Source: Sphingomonas populi (GTDB taxonomy: Bacteria; Pseudomonadota; Alphaproteobacteria; Sphingomonadales; Sphingomonadaceae). Taken from it: 64,000 nt of DNA. The notes beneath the pieces are model-generated. The model searched no databases and was not told where the DNA came from. It saw nothing but the letters and a program-made list of their open reading frames with translations. A program made the translations under genes and the position numbers. Below are positions 16,285 to 25,523 of this stretch, in pieces; position 1 is the stretch's first letter, and every line of letters starts with the position of its first letter. The stretch is from positions 148,925-212,924 of the forward strand of contig NZ_SGIS01000003.1 in the NCBI RefSeq assembly GCF_004208535.1, in the 5' to 3' direction.

Positions 16285-18339
16285 GTGGCATATCGCCTTG
16301 GGGTCGATGTCGGGGGGACGTTTACGGACCTGTTGCTGCTAGAGGAAGAAAGCGGTGCCTTCTGGCGGCATAAAACGCCGTCGACGCCCGCCGATAGCTC
16401 GATCGGCATTCTGAACGGGGTGGAGTCGATCTGCGCGCAGGCGGGGATCACCCCGTCCGCGATCGAAGTGTTCCTGCACGGCACCACCGTCGCTACCAAC
16501 GCAATCCTGGAAGGCAAGGGATCGCGCGTCGGCCTGATCGTGACCGAAGGGCACCGCCAGATCATGCAGATCGCGCGCAGCTTCGTCCCCGGCGGTCTGG
16601 CCGGCTGGATCGTCTGGCCCAAGCCCGAACCGCTCGCCGCGCTGGAGGATACGTTCGAGATCAAGGGGCGGATGGATGCGTTCGGTAACGAACTCCGCCC
16701 GATCGACGATGCCGACATCCGCGCCGCGCTGGAAAAGGTGAAGGCGCGCGGCGTCGAGGCTCTCACCGTCAGCCTGATGAACAGCTATATCAACGGCGCG
16801 CACGAACAGCGCGTCGCCGAACTGGCGGCAGAGATCCTGCCCGAGGTGCCGCTGTCGCTCAGCCATATCGTGCTGCCCGAAATGCAGGAATATGAGCGGA
16901 CGCTGACCACCGTCGCCAACGCCGCGGTGCGCCCGGTCGTCGGCCGCTATGTCCGCAACCTGCGCGCCAAGCTGCGCGATGCGGGCATGGCCGGGCGCAT
17001 CTCGCTGCTGCGATCGGACGGCGGGTTGATGTCGTCCGAGGCATCGGAAGAACATCCGGTCGCACTGCTGATGTCGGGTCCGGCGGGCGGCGTCACCGGG
17101 GCTTTGTGGGTGGGCAAGAATGCCGGCATCCGCAACATCCTGACGCTCGACGTTGGCGGCACCTCCACCGACGTGGCGCTGATCGAAAATCTGGAAGCGC
17201 GCCGCGTGCGCACCACCGAAGTCGGCAGCCTGTCGGTCCGCGCCTCGGCGCTGGACGTGAAGACCGTCGGCGCGGGCGGCGGATCGATCGCCTATGTCCC
17301 CGAACTCACCCGTGCATTGCGCGTCGGCCCGCAATCGGCGGGCGCGGTGCCGGGGCCGGTCGCCTATGGCAAGGGCGGCAAGCTGCCGACCGTGACCGAC
17401 GCCAATGTGGTGCTCGGCTATCTGCCCGAAGCGCTGCTGGGCGGCACGTTCAAACTGGACAAGCCGGCCGCGGAGAAGGCGGTGCAGACCATCGCCGACG
17501 CGCTCGGCATCGGGCTGTACGAAGCGGCGCGCGGCATCATCGATATCGTCAACGAGAATATGTTCGGCGCGCTGCGCATGATCTCGGTCCAGCAGGGCTA
17601 TGATCCGCGCGACTTTGCGCTGATGGGCTTTGGCGGCGCCGGCCCGCTGCACGTCAACGCCGTCGCGCGGCTGATGGGTAGCTGGCCCGCCGTGTCGCCG
17701 GTATCGCCGGGCGTGCTGTGCGCGCTGGGCGATGCGACCACCCAGATGCGGTCCGAAACCGCGCGCTCCTTCTCCCGCCGGTTCAGCGAGACCGACGAGG
17801 CGGAAGTCCGCGCGATCCTCGACGAAATGGCGGCGCAGACCCGCGACGCGCTGATCGCCGACGGCGTCCCCGAAGCCGAACTGACCAGCCTGTTCGAAAT
17901 CGACGTCCGCTATGAAGGCCAGGCGTTCGAAGTGCCGCTGGCGATCGATGCCGAAACGCTGGCCCGCGACGGGTTGGCCGGGATCACCGCGCGCTTCGAT
18001 GCGGAGCACAAAAGGCTATTCACCTTCAACATGGAATCGGCGCACGAACTGGTGAACCTGCGCGCCGTGGCGCTGGGCAAGCCGCTGGAGCTGGAGGCGG
18101 CCGAACTGGCGGTAGGCAATGGCGATCCGATCGCCGCGAAGCTGCGCGATCACCAATTGTGGATCGACGGCGCCCTGCGCCCGGCGGTGATCTATGATCG
18201 TGCCAAGCTGCGCCAGGGCGACCGCATCCCCGGCCCCGCGATCGTGACGGAAATGGATTCGACCACGCTGATCGAAGCCGATTGCAGCGGGATTGTCGAC
18301 CGCGTCGGCAACATCCTGATCACCCCCACCAACGCTTGA
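16285..18339 (+). CDS. Hydantoinase/oxoprolinase-family subunit A (HyuA-like)
   Basis: The 684-residue protein has the ATP-binding ASKHA-type motifs of the HyuA family: LGVDVGGTFTDLLLL at the N-terminus and LTLDVGGTSTDVALIE in the middle, plus the HGTTVATNAILEGKG segment. With HyuB it would form an ATP-dependent enzyme. Known relatives open lactams and cyclic ureides (5-oxoprolinase, N-methylhydantoinase, caprolactamase) or carboxylate ketones (acetone and acetophenone carboxylases). I place the start at GTG 16285, six bases after GGAAAGGG; a TTG two codons earlier is too close to that site. Context with amidases supports ring opening, but carboxylation cannot be excluded. Confidence 0.92.
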   Translation: MAYRLGVDVGGTFTDLLLLEEESGAFWRHKTPSTPADSSIGILNGVESICAQAGITPSAIEVFLHGTTVATNAILEGKGSRVGLIVTEGHRQIMQIARSFVPGGLAGWIVWPKPEPLAALEDTFEIKGRMDAFGNELRPIDDADIRAALEKVKARGVEALTVSLMNSYINGAHEQRVAELAAEILPEVPLSLSHIVLPEMQEYERTLTTVANAAVRPVVGRYVRNLRAKLRDAGMAGRISLLRSDGGLMSSEASEEHPVALLMSGPAGGVTGALWVGKNAGIRNILTLDVGGTSTDVALIENLEARRVRTTEVGSLSVRASALDVKTVGAGGGSIAYVPELTRALRVGPQSAGAVPGPVAYGKGGKLPTVTDANVVLGYLPEALLGGTFKLDKPAAEKAVQTIADALGIGLYEAARGIIDIVNENMFGALRMISVQQGYDPRDFALMGFGGAGPLHVNAVARLMGSWPAVSPVSPGVLCALGDATTQMRSETARSFSRRFSETDEAEVRAILDEMAAQTRDALIADGVPEAELTSLFEIDVRYEGQAFEVPLAIDAETLARDGLAGITARFDAEHKRLFTFNMESAHELVNLRAVALGKPLELEAAELAVGNGDPIAAKLRDHQLWIDGALRPAVIYDRAKLRQGDRIPGPAIVTEMDSTTLIEADCSGIVDRVGNILITPTNA

Positions 18340-18353
18340 AGGAGCAGCCCGCG

Positions 18354-20231
18354 ATGCGCGCCCAGATCATCCAGAGCAACCCCGCTCCCTTCAACCCCAA
18401 GCCGATCGACCCCGTCACGCTGGAGGTGATCGAAAACGCCTTGCGTAACGCCCGCGTCGAAATGGACGCCACGCTGGTGCGGACCGCCATGTCGCCGGGC
18501 ATCCGCGAACAGGGTGACGCCTTTCCGCTAATCGCCGACCATCAGGGCCGGATGATCGTCGGCCAGTTCGGGTCGTATATCGGGCCGTTCCTCGACGGCT
18601 ATGACGGCACGATCGAGGATGGCGACATGATCATGCTGTCCGATCCCTATTCGGTCGGCGGCGCGATCAGCCATTCCAACGATTGGCTGGTGCTGTTGCC
18701 GGTGTTCAAGGACGGGCGGCTGATCGCCTATACCTCGATGTTCGGGCACCAGAGCGACATTGGCGGCATGGTCGCCGGATCGATGCCGATCCACGCCACC
18801 TCGATCTTCCAGGAAGGGGTGCGCATCCCGCCGGTGAAGATCTACAAGCGCGGCGAGTATAATAGCGACCTGATCAACCTGATCATGACACAGGTGCGCA
18901 CCCCCGATTGGTGCAAGGCCGATCTGAACGCGCTGATCGCGTCCTGCCGGGTCGCCGCGCGCCGCGTGGTCGAAATGGCGGAGCGGTTCGGCGACGACGT
19001 CTTCGTCGCGGCCACCGACGAGCTGCTCCAGCGCAACTACCGCGCGATGAAGCAACTGATCGAAACCTCGGTCGGCGCGGAGCCGGTGAGCTTCGAGGAT
19101 TATATCTGCGACGACGGCATGGGCTTCGGCCCGTACAAGATCAAATGCACCATGTGGCGCGACGGCGAGAAGGTCGTGCTGGATTTCGCCGGCACCGATC
19201 CGCAGAGCCCGGCATCGGTCAACTTCTTCCTCAACGAGAATATGCTGAAGATGTTCTTCGGCATCTATATGATCATGGTGTTCGATCCCCGGATCCTGTT
19301 CAACGATGGCTTTTACGATCTGATCGACGTGCGCATCCCCAAGGGATCGCTGCTCAAGCCCGAATTTCCCGCCGCGCTATCGGGGCGCACCCATGCGCTG
19401 GGCCGCATCTTCGACGTGCTCGGTGCGCTGCTAGGGCAGAAGACGCCGGAATTCCTCAACGCCGCCGGCTTCTCCTCCTCGCCGCATCTTTTCTATTCGG
19501 GCACCGACAAGCGGGGCAAGTATTTCCAGCTGTTCCAGATCGGTTTCGGCGGCATTCCGGGCCGGCCGCTGGGCGATGGGCCGGACGGGCATTCGCTGTG
19601 GCCGGGCTTCACCAACGTGCCCAACGAGTTCCTCGAACGCTATTTCCCGATGGTAATCGAACGCTATGAAACCGCGGCGGATTCGGGCGGCCCCGGGCTG
19701 CACCGCGGCGGCAACGGCATCCACATGACCTATCGCTTCCTCGAAGCAGGCCAGATCGCCATCCATGACGATCGCTGGTTCGTGCCGCCCTGGGGCGTCA
19801 ATGGCGGCCAGCCCGGCGCCCGCGCGCGCAAGATCCTGGAAAAGGCCGATGGCAGCCAGACGATCGTCGGCAACAAGCAGGAAGACATTGCGGTCGATGC
19901 CGGCGACCAGCTGCACTTCATCACCTGGGGCGGCGGCGGCTGGGGCGATCCGCTGGAACGCGATCCCGCGCTGGTCGAAAAGGAAGTGCGCCAGGGCCTC
20001 GTAACCGTCGAAGGCGCCCGCGCCTACGGTGTGGTGATCGCTGGCGGCATTGTCGATGCAGAGGCAACACAGGCCCTGCGCGATGCGCTCCGCCGCGAGC
20101 GTCCCGATACGCTGCCGACCTTCGACTATGGGCCGGATATCGAAACACTGCGGGCGAACTGCCTGGCGGAAACCGGCCTACCGGCACCCCGCCAGCGGCT
20201 GTGGACCGCGACGGCGCTGGCGGCGGAGTAA
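18354..20231 (+). CDS. Hydantoinase/oxoprolinase-family subunit B (HyuB-like)
   Basis: The 625-residue HyuB-family subunit carries the family segments DPVTLEVIENALRNARVEM near the N-terminus, MSPGIREQGDAFPLI, and AISHSNDWLVLLPVF. A Gly-rich C-terminal HFITWGGGGWGDP is also present. The start at ATG 18354 has AAGGAG nine bases upstream. It follows HyuA by 14 bp, so the two subunits should be made together. The HyuB subunit carries the second half-reaction in this family. It ends convergent with aldehyde dehydrogenase 3; a GC-rich inverted repeat (20241-20264) lies at that junction. Confidence 0.92.
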   Translation: MRAQIIQSNPAPFNPKPIDPVTLEVIENALRNARVEMDATLVRTAMSPGIREQGDAFPLIADHQGRMIVGQFGSYIGPFLDGYDGTIEDGDMIMLSDPYSVGGAISHSNDWLVLLPVFKDGRLIAYTSMFGHQSDIGGMVAGSMPIHATSIFQEGVRIPPVKIYKRGEYNSDLINLIMTQVRTPDWCKADLNALIASCRVAARRVVEMAERFGDDVFVAATDELLQRNYRAMKQLIETSVGAEPVSFEDYICDDGMGFGPYKIKCTMWRDGEKVVLDFAGTDPQSPASVNFFLNENMLKMFFGIYMIMVFDPRILFNDGFYDLIDVRIPKGSLLKPEFPAALSGRTHALGRIFDVLGALLGQKTPEFLNAAGFSSSPHLFYSGTDKRGKYFQLFQIGFGGIPGRPLGDGPDGHSLWPGFTNVPNEFLERYFPMVIERYETAADSGGPGLHRGGNGIHMTYRFLEAGQIAIHDDRWFVPPWGVNGGQPGARARKILEKADGSQTIVGNKQEDIAVDAGDQLHFITWGGGGWGDPLERDPALVEKEVRQGLVTVEGARAYGVVIAGGIVDAEATQALRDALRRERPDTLPTFDYGPDIETLRANCLAETGLPAPRQRLWTATALAAE

Positions 20232-20250
20232 CCGGAAAAGCGGCGCGGCG

Positions 20251-21759
20251 TCACAGTCGCGCCGTCACCGCCTTCGTTTCCAGATAGGCGTCGAGCCCTT
20301 CCTGGCCGAATTCGCGGCCCCAGCCCGATTGGCCAAAGCCGCCGAACGGCACATTGGTGCCCACCGCGCCGTGGCAGTTGATTGAGACCTGCCCGGCACG
20401 AATGCGCGACACCAGCCGATGCGCGGTGGACAGGTCGCGCGTCCAGACGCTGCCCGACAGGCCATAGGGCGTGTCGTTCGCCAGCGCCGCAATCGCGTCC
20501 AGATCGGTCCCGACAAAGCTGCGCACCGCCATCACCGGCCCGAAAATCTCCTCGCGCACCACCGCCATGTCCGGCGTCGTCGCGGTAAAGATCGTCGGTT
20601 CGATGAAATTGCCCGGCCGGTCCAGCTTCCTGCCGCCCGCGACCAGCACCGCCCCGGCGGCCGTGGCGCCTTCGATATGCCCCATCACCTTGGCGGTGTG
20701 CGCGTCCGAAATCATCGGCCCCAGCATCGTGCCCGGCGCCAACCCATGGCCCAGCGTCATGCCCGCGGCGAACGCCACCAGCCCCTCGACAAAGGCGTCG
20801 TGAATGTCCTGGTGCACGAAGATGCGCGTACCGGCCATGCAGTTCTGGCCCTGCAGGAAGAAGGTCGCCATCGCCACGCCGGAGATCGCGATCTCCAGAT
20901 CGGCGTCGGGCATCACCACCACCGGCGATTTGCCGCCCAGCTCCAGCGACACCTTCTTCAAATTGCCCAACGCCGCCTGCACGATGCGGCGGCCGGTGGC
21001 GGTCGATCCGGTGAAGCTGATCTTGTCGACGCCGGGATGCTCGGCCAGCGCCGCGCCGGCATCGGCGCCCAGCCCGTTGACGATGTTGACCACGCCGTCC
21101 GGGAACCCCGCATCGAGGATCATCTGCCCCAAGGCGAGCGCGGAGAGCGGCGTTTCCTCCGAAGGCTTCATCACCACCGTGCAACCGGCGGCAAGTGCCG
21201 GCGCCAGCTTCAGAATCGCCGTCGACAGCGGCACGTTCCACGGCACGATCTGGCCCGCCACGCCCACCGGTTCGCGCAGCGTATAGGTCAGCGCCTCGCC
21301 CGCAGCGGCGATGTGGCGCGGCGGCGCCATCGTCGTGCCTTCGATGCGCAGGATCGCGCCGGCATAATAATCGATCATCTCGACATTATTGGCCACCGTC
21401 AGCTCGGCGATGAACAGCGGCATGCCGTTGTCGATCACGTCCAGTTCGGCCAGCAGCCGCGCATTGTCGTGCAGGATGCGGGCGAGCCGCTGCATCAGCG
21501 CGATCCGCTCCGCCGCCGCCATCCGCCGCCACGGCCCTTCAAACGCCCGCCGCGCCGCCGCCACCGCCCGGTCGATCTCCGCCGCGCCGCCCATCTGCAC
21601 CTCGGCCAGGACCAGCCCCGTCGCAGGATCGCGCGTAACCAGCGTGCCGGCGCCACCCTCCACCCATTGCCCACCGATCAGCAGCCGGTGCGGCTGAGCC
21701 AGGAAGGCGCGGGTAACGTCCGAAATGGCGTGCCCGTCAAAGGGGGTGGCGTCGGTCAT
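20251..21759 (-). CDS. Aldehyde dehydrogenase 3
   Basis: The 502-residue ALDH has ISFTGSTATGRR, SLELGGKSPVVV, the catalytic Cys in GQNCMAGTRIF, and FGGFGQSGWGREFG. It is a paralogue of aldehyde dehydrogenase 2 (14649-16157). The start at ATG 21759 overlaps the stop of the upstream FAD monooxygenase gene (ATGA). It is the last gene of the long minus-strand unit that begins near 36.6 kb. It probably oxidises an aldehyde intermediate to its acid with NAD(P). Confidence 0.92.
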   Translation of the reverse strand: MTDATPFDGHAISDVTRAFLAQPHRLLIGGQWVEGGAGTLVTRDPATGLVLAEVQMGGAAEIDRAVAAARRAFEGPWRRMAAAERIALMQRLARILHDNARLLAELDVIDNGMPLFIAELTVANNVEMIDYYAGAILRIEGTTMAPPRHIAAAGEALTYTLREPVGVAGQIVPWNVPLSTAILKLAPALAAGCTVVMKPSEETPLSALALGQMILDAGFPDGVVNIVNGLGADAGAALAEHPGVDKISFTGSTATGRRIVQAALGNLKKVSLELGGKSPVVVMPDADLEIAISGVAMATFFLQGQNCMAGTRIFVHQDIHDAFVEGLVAFAAGMTLGHGLAPGTMLGPMISDAHTAKVMGHIEGATAAGAVLVAGGRKLDRPGNFIEPTIFTATTPDMAVVREEIFGPVMAVRSFVGTDLDAIAALANDTPYGLSGSVWTRDLSTAHRLVSRIRAGQVSINCHGAVGTNVPFGGFGQSGWGREFGQEGLDAYLETKAVTARL

Positions 21760-22907
21760 ACCGGCACGGTCCTGCAATCATAGGTGAACAGCCCCAGCGA
21801 TTCCTCATCGCGCATCTGGCCCAGGCCGAACATCTCGCTGTCCTGCCCCTGCATGCGATCGGCATTGGCGTTGCTTTCGGCCTGGATGAAGGTCGCGCGG
21901 TCATGGCGCGCATCGACATAGCGGCGCAACCCTTCCGGCACGTCCGCCGCCGCGGCCAGCGCGCGGGCGAGCACCACTGCATCCTCGATCGCGGACGCCG
22001 CGCCGTGCCCCAGAAACGGCGTCATCGCGTGCGCCGCATCGCCGAGCAGCGCGACCCGCGCGTCCACCACCCAATCGGGCAGCGGGCTGCGCGCGTTGAT
22101 CGCCCATTTGAACAAGGGCTGGCGCGAGGCGGCGGCGATCAGCGCCTGCACATCGTCGCCCCAGCCGGCATAGGTAGCGGCCAGTTCAGCCGGTTCGGCG
22201 GGGATCGTCCAGCCCTCGTCGGTCCAGCCCTCCTGCCGGGCAAAGAACACCATGTTCAGCCACGCATTGCCGCGCACGCCATAGCGGGTGATCATCCGCC
22301 CCGGGCCGATATGGATGCCGGGATATTCGGTCAGCGCGCGGATGCTGTCGTCCACCGGCGCCATCGCCCGCCACGCGACATGGCCGGTGAAGATCGCCGG
22401 CCCGCTTTCGAACCGGCGACGCACAACCGACTTCACCCCATCCGCACCGATCAGCGCCTCACCTTCGACCCGCTCGCCGCTCGCCAGGATCGCCGACGTC
22501 CCTGCGGTGTCGACCACCCCCGCATCGGTGCGCAATTCCACGCCCGAACGGACCGCCGCGTCGACCAGCAGCTTGTGCAGATCGGCGCGGTGCACGGTCA
22601 CATAAGGGGCGCCATATTTGGCACGCTGGCTGGCGCGTTCCATCGGCACCAGAATGCGATCGTCCTGCCAATGCTGGATGCGCTGGCGGCTCGGCTCGAT
22701 GCCGGCGGCGGCCACCTCCTCGCAGATGCCAATATGGTCGAGGCCTTTCATCGCGTTCGGCGACAGCGTCACCCCTGCCCCGATCTCCCCGAACACCGGC
22801 GCGGATTCGAGCAGCACCGCGTGCATCCCCGCCTGTGCGATGGCGGTCGCAGCGGTCAGCCCGCCGATACCCCCGCCAACGATCACGATCCTTTTGCCCT
22901 GCTTCAC
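21756..22907 (-). CDS. FAD-dependent aromatic-ring-type monooxygenase (salicylate hydroxylase-like)
   Basis: The 383-residue group A flavoprotein monooxygenase has the N-terminal dinucleotide fold (RIVIVGGGIGGLTAA), the internal ALIGADGVKSVVRRRF (DG motif) and the C-terminal VALLGDAAHAMTPFLGHGA (GD motif). It should use FAD, NAD(P)H and O2 to hydroxylate a phenolic or heteroaromatic ring. I chose GTG 22907, seven bases after GGGGAG; an in-frame ATG at 22925 lacks such a site. Its stop overlaps aldehyde dehydrogenase 3. It is the only clear ring monooxygenase in the window. Confidence 0.9.
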   Translation of the reverse strand: MKQGKRIVIVGGGIGGLTAATAIAQAGMHAVLLESAPVFGEIGAGVTLSPNAMKGLDHIGICEEVAAAGIEPSRQRIQHWQDDRILVPMERASQRAKYGAPYVTVHRADLHKLLVDAAVRSGVELRTDAGVVDTAGTSAILASGERVEGEALIGADGVKSVVRRRFESGPAIFTGHVAWRAMAPVDDSIRALTEYPGIHIGPGRMITRYGVRGNAWLNMVFFARQEGWTDEGWTIPAEPAELAATYAGWGDDVQALIAAASRQPLFKWAINARSPLPDWVVDARVALLGDAAHAMTPFLGHGAASAIEDAVVLARALAAAADVPEGLRRYVDARHDRATFIQAESNANADRMQGQDSEMFGLGQMRDEESLGLFTYDCRTVPV

Positions 22908-22999
22908 CGTTCCACTCCCCCGCATTTGCCTGCGTTGATAGGGTGTTCCGGGAGCAAGCGCCAAAACCCGCCCGGCAAATGCTCGCCTTGCGGAGAGCG

Positions 23000-23899
23000 T
23001 CAGCCGACCTCGACCAGTTCGACCAGTTCGCCAGCCGGCCCCAGTAGGGTAACGGCACGCCGCCCGGCATAGAGCGGCCCATCGCGCACGACCGGTGCCG
23101 CGATGCCGGTAAGGTTCAACGCGTCCAGATCGCGCACCGCCAGCGTCACCAGCGCATTGCCCGGCGGTAGCGCCCCCGGCCGGCAAGATCGCACCACGGA
23201 TTCGGGTGGAAATGCATCGATCTCGACCACCGGCAACCGCCCCTTCTGCACCACGGTGATCGTGGTCAGGTGATCGGCGGGCAGCCCGAACGCCTTGTTG
23301 ATCATCGTGTACGGAATCACATGCGTATCGACGATGTCGAGGTCCAGGGTCTCGGCATACCAGTGCACGCTCGCCAGCCGATCGGGCGCGGCCAGCACCG
23401 CAACGAAGATGTGGTCGGTCGGCGACTGGGCCTTGGGCAAGTCACAATTCGGCATGTCGGCCGCGACCTCGTTCAAATAGAGCATCTCGCCGCCGGTGCC
23501 GAACACCTGCATCGGCACAAAGAACGGCATGCTCGCGATCAGCTTGGGCGGTCCGACGACGTCGAATCCGCTGTCCGCGAGACGATCCGGCAACGAAAAC
23601 ACGCTCTGTACCGTCAACTCATAGGCCGCCCAGCCATAGCTGCGCATCGGCAGATAGCCCGCCGGCACTTCCGCTTCGATCAGGCGGAGAAAGCAGGGTG
23701 CACCGCTCGCCGGCTGCAGCGTCGCGATGCGGGCACCGGCACTGGCGGGACAGCCCCAGCTCTCGGCAAGGTCGCCGGCCAACATGCCCCGTTCGAGCAA
23801 GACCAACCCCAGCCGCCCCTGATAGTCAGCCAGCGCCGCATCCAGATCGGGCACCGTGACGACCCCGCCCAGGATGGTGCCATGGGTGGCTGCGTTCAT
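23000..23899 (-). CDS. Two-module VOC-family protein
   Basis: The 299-residue protein has repeated VOC units: residues ~8-130 (ILGGVVTVPDLDAALADYQGRLGL) and ~165-285 (DHIFVAVLAAPDRLASVHWYAETL, then NALVTLAVRDLDA). The doubled arrangement resembles extradiol-dioxygenase-type or 4-hydroxyphenylpyruvate-dioxygenase-type scaffolds, but I cannot identify a complete His-His-Glu metal triad. The start at ATG 23899 overlaps the crotonase stop (ATGA). It sits between the monooxygenase and the crotonase, consistent with ring cleavage or isomerisation of a hydroxylated intermediate. The function is unproven. Confidence 0.8.
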   Translation of the reverse strand: MNAATHGTILGGVVTVPDLDAALADYQGRLGLVLLERGMLAGDLAESWGCPASAGARIATLQPASGAPCFLRLIEAEVPAGYLPMRSYGWAAYELTVQSVFSLPDRLADSGFDVVGPPKLIASMPFFVPMQVFGTGGEMLYLNEVAADMPNCDLPKAQSPTDHIFVAVLAAPDRLASVHWYAETLDLDIVDTHVIPYTMINKAFGLPADHLTTITVVQKGRLPVVEIDAFPPESVVRSCRPGALPPGNALVTLAVRDLDALNLTGIAAPVVRDGPLYAGRRAVTLLGPAGELVELVEVG

Positions 23900-24660
23900 G
23901 CGAAATCGGGCTTTCGGCGGGCGAGAAACGCGGCAACGCCCTCCGCAAAATCGGGCGCCGTGAACGCCGCGGCGAACAAGCCGCTGGTTACCGCATCGTC
24001 TTCCGCCTGACCGTCCAGGATACGGCGGATCACCTGCTTGCCGTGGCGGACGCTGAACTGCGAATTGGCCGCGATCGTCTCCGCCCATTCCAGCGCCGCA
24101 TCGGTGGCATCCTCGGCGATCGTCTCGACCAGCCCGATGCGCAGCGCCTCGCCTGCATCCAGCAGCGCCCCGGTGAACAGGATGCGCTTGGCCTGCCCCG
24201 GCCCGACGAGATCGACCAGCAGCTTGGTATCGTGCAGCGAATAGACCAGCCCCAGCTTGGCCGGGGTAATGCCGAACCGCGCGGCCGGCCCGGCCACGCG
24301 CAGATCGCAGGCAATCGCCAGGCCGCAACCGCCGCCGACACAGTCGCCCTCGATCGCCGCCACCACCGGCTTTGCCGCCCGCGCCAGCCGCAGTTGCGCC
24401 GTCGCAATCGCCGACTGGTTGCGCGCGCGCCATTCCGGGTCGGTCGCGCCTTCGCCGAACTCGGCGATGTCCGCGCCCGCACTGAACGCACCGGGTTCGG
24501 CCGCACGCAGCAACAGCACGCGGATCGCCGGATCGGCTTCGGCCTCGGCGATGCGTTCGGGCAGGGCCGTCCACATCGCCTGGGTGAACGCATTGCGCTT
24601 CGCCTGACGATCGATCAGCAGATGCCCCACCGCGCCCGCGCGCTCCAGCCGGATGGTCAT
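23896..24660 (-). CDS. Crotonase-superfamily protein (enoyl-CoA hydratase/isomerase-like)
   Basis: The 254-residue protein has the crotonase oxyanion-hole segments AFSAGADIAEF (59-69) and GDCVGGGCGLAIACDL (105-120). The two glutamates used by classical enoyl-CoA hydratases are not in place: the positions read Gly113 in GGGCGL and Ala in TPAKLGL. An isomerase, hydrolase or C-C cleaving crotonase activity is therefore more likely than a simple hydratase. The start at ATG 24660 overlaps the deacetylase-fold gene stop (ATGA). It acts on an acyl-CoA or related thioester, in line with the CoA genes further upstream in the operon. Confidence 0.87.
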   Translation of the reverse strand: MTIRLERAGAVGHLLIDRQAKRNAFTQAMWTALPERIAEAEADPAIRVLLLRAAEPGAFSAGADIAEFGEGATDPEWRARNQSAIATAQLRLARAAKPVVAAIEGDCVGGGCGLAIACDLRVAGPAARFGITPAKLGLVYSLHDTKLLVDLVGPGQAKRILFTGALLDAGEALRIGLVETIAEDATDAALEWAETIAANSQFSVRHGKQVIRRILDGQAEDDAVTSGLFAAAFTAPDFAEGVAAFLARRKPDFA

Positions 24661-25523
24661 GCCGGCTCGACCCGCGCAAGATGCTCGGCAATTTCGCGCC
24701 GGGTTGCGATCCACACGCCTTTGCAGGCGGTGACGTGGCGCAGGAATTCCTCCAGCGCCCAGATTCGGCCGGGGCGCCCGATGATGCGCAAATGCAGGCC
24801 CAGCGACATCATCTTCGGCTTGCCGGCATCCCCTTCGCGGACCAACTGGTCAAAGCTGTTGCGGGCGTATTCCAGCCACTGCGTCGGCGTCATCGCCGGA
24901 TCGGTCCACATCTTCATATCGTTGGTATCGATCTGGTAGGGCACGATGGCAATGGGCCGGCCGGGCACGGTGTCGCGATCCCAGAAGGGCACGTCACCCG
25001 AATAATCGTCCATATGGTAGGTAAAACCCTCCTCGATCAGGAGGCGGCGGGTATTGTCGGTGTGCAGATACCGGCTCAGCCAGCCATAGGGCCGCACGCC
25101 GACGGTGCTTTCGATCGAGGCCACCGCCTTGCGGATGAAGGCGCGCTCCTGCGCCTCGTCCATCTTGAACTGGTGCACCCAACGCCAGCCATGGCTGACG
25201 GGCTCATGGCCGAGTTCGGCGATGGTACGGGCGATTTCGGGATGGTTTTCCAGGCTCATCGCCGCCACCGTCCAGCTCGCCTTCACGCCATAGCGTTGGA
25301 GCAGGGCTGCGACCCGGGGCGCACCGGCCTTAATGCCGTACAGGTAATTGGATTCATTACCATAGTTGCGGATCGGCGCCTTCAGGTGGATGCCCAGTTC
25401 GTCCACCGCCTCCGGCCCGCGATCGCCGCGCAGGATCGATGCTTCCGACCCTTCCTCGACATTGACGACGATCGACAATGCGATCCGGGCGCCGTTCGGC
25501 CAGTCGATCCGTTCTTCGCGCAT
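24657..25523 (-). CDS. PuuE-like polysaccharide-deacetylase-fold amidohydrolase (copy 1)
   Basis: The 288-residue NodB/PuuE-fold protein has SIVVNVEEGSE near the N-terminus, VSHGWRWVHQ in the middle and SLGLHLRIIGRPGR near the C-terminus. These features are typical of the PuuE allantoinase/cyclic imide hydrolase branch rather than true chitin deacetylases. Members hydrolyse cyclic ureides or imides to half-amides. The start at ATG 25523 overlaps the SDR stop (TGATG). Two relatives lie at 61039-62822. With the amidase at 26638 it supports opening of a nitrogen ring; the exact substrate is unknown. Confidence 0.88.
   Translation of the reverse strand: MREERIDWPNGARIALSIVVNVEEGSEASILRGDRGPEAVDELGIHLKAPIRNYGNESNYLYGIKAGAPRVAALLQRYGVKASWTVAAMSLENHPEIARTIAELGHEPVSHGWRWVHQFKMDEAQERAFIRKAVASIESTVGVRPYGWLSRYLHTDNTRRLLIEEGFTYHMDDYSGDVPFWDRDTVPGRPIAIVPYQIDTNDMKMWTDPAMTPTQWLEYARNSFDQLVREGDAGKPKMMSLGLHLRIIGRPGRIWALEEFLRHVTACKGVWIATRREIAEHLARVEPA

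Noticed and set aside
14607..16766. 719-codon open frame on the minus strand
   Set aside because: It is antisense to aldehyde dehydrogenase 2 and the HyuA start; the plus-strand genes carry full family motifs.
16339..18009. 556-codon open frame on the minus strand
   Set aside because: It is antisense to HyuA; composition is typical of a shadow frame.
20241..20264. CGGCGCG/CGCGCCG hairpin between HyuB and aldehyde dehydrogenase 3
   Set aside because: It has no T-run and lies partly in coding sequence; such short GC stems are common here, so I did not list it as a terminator.
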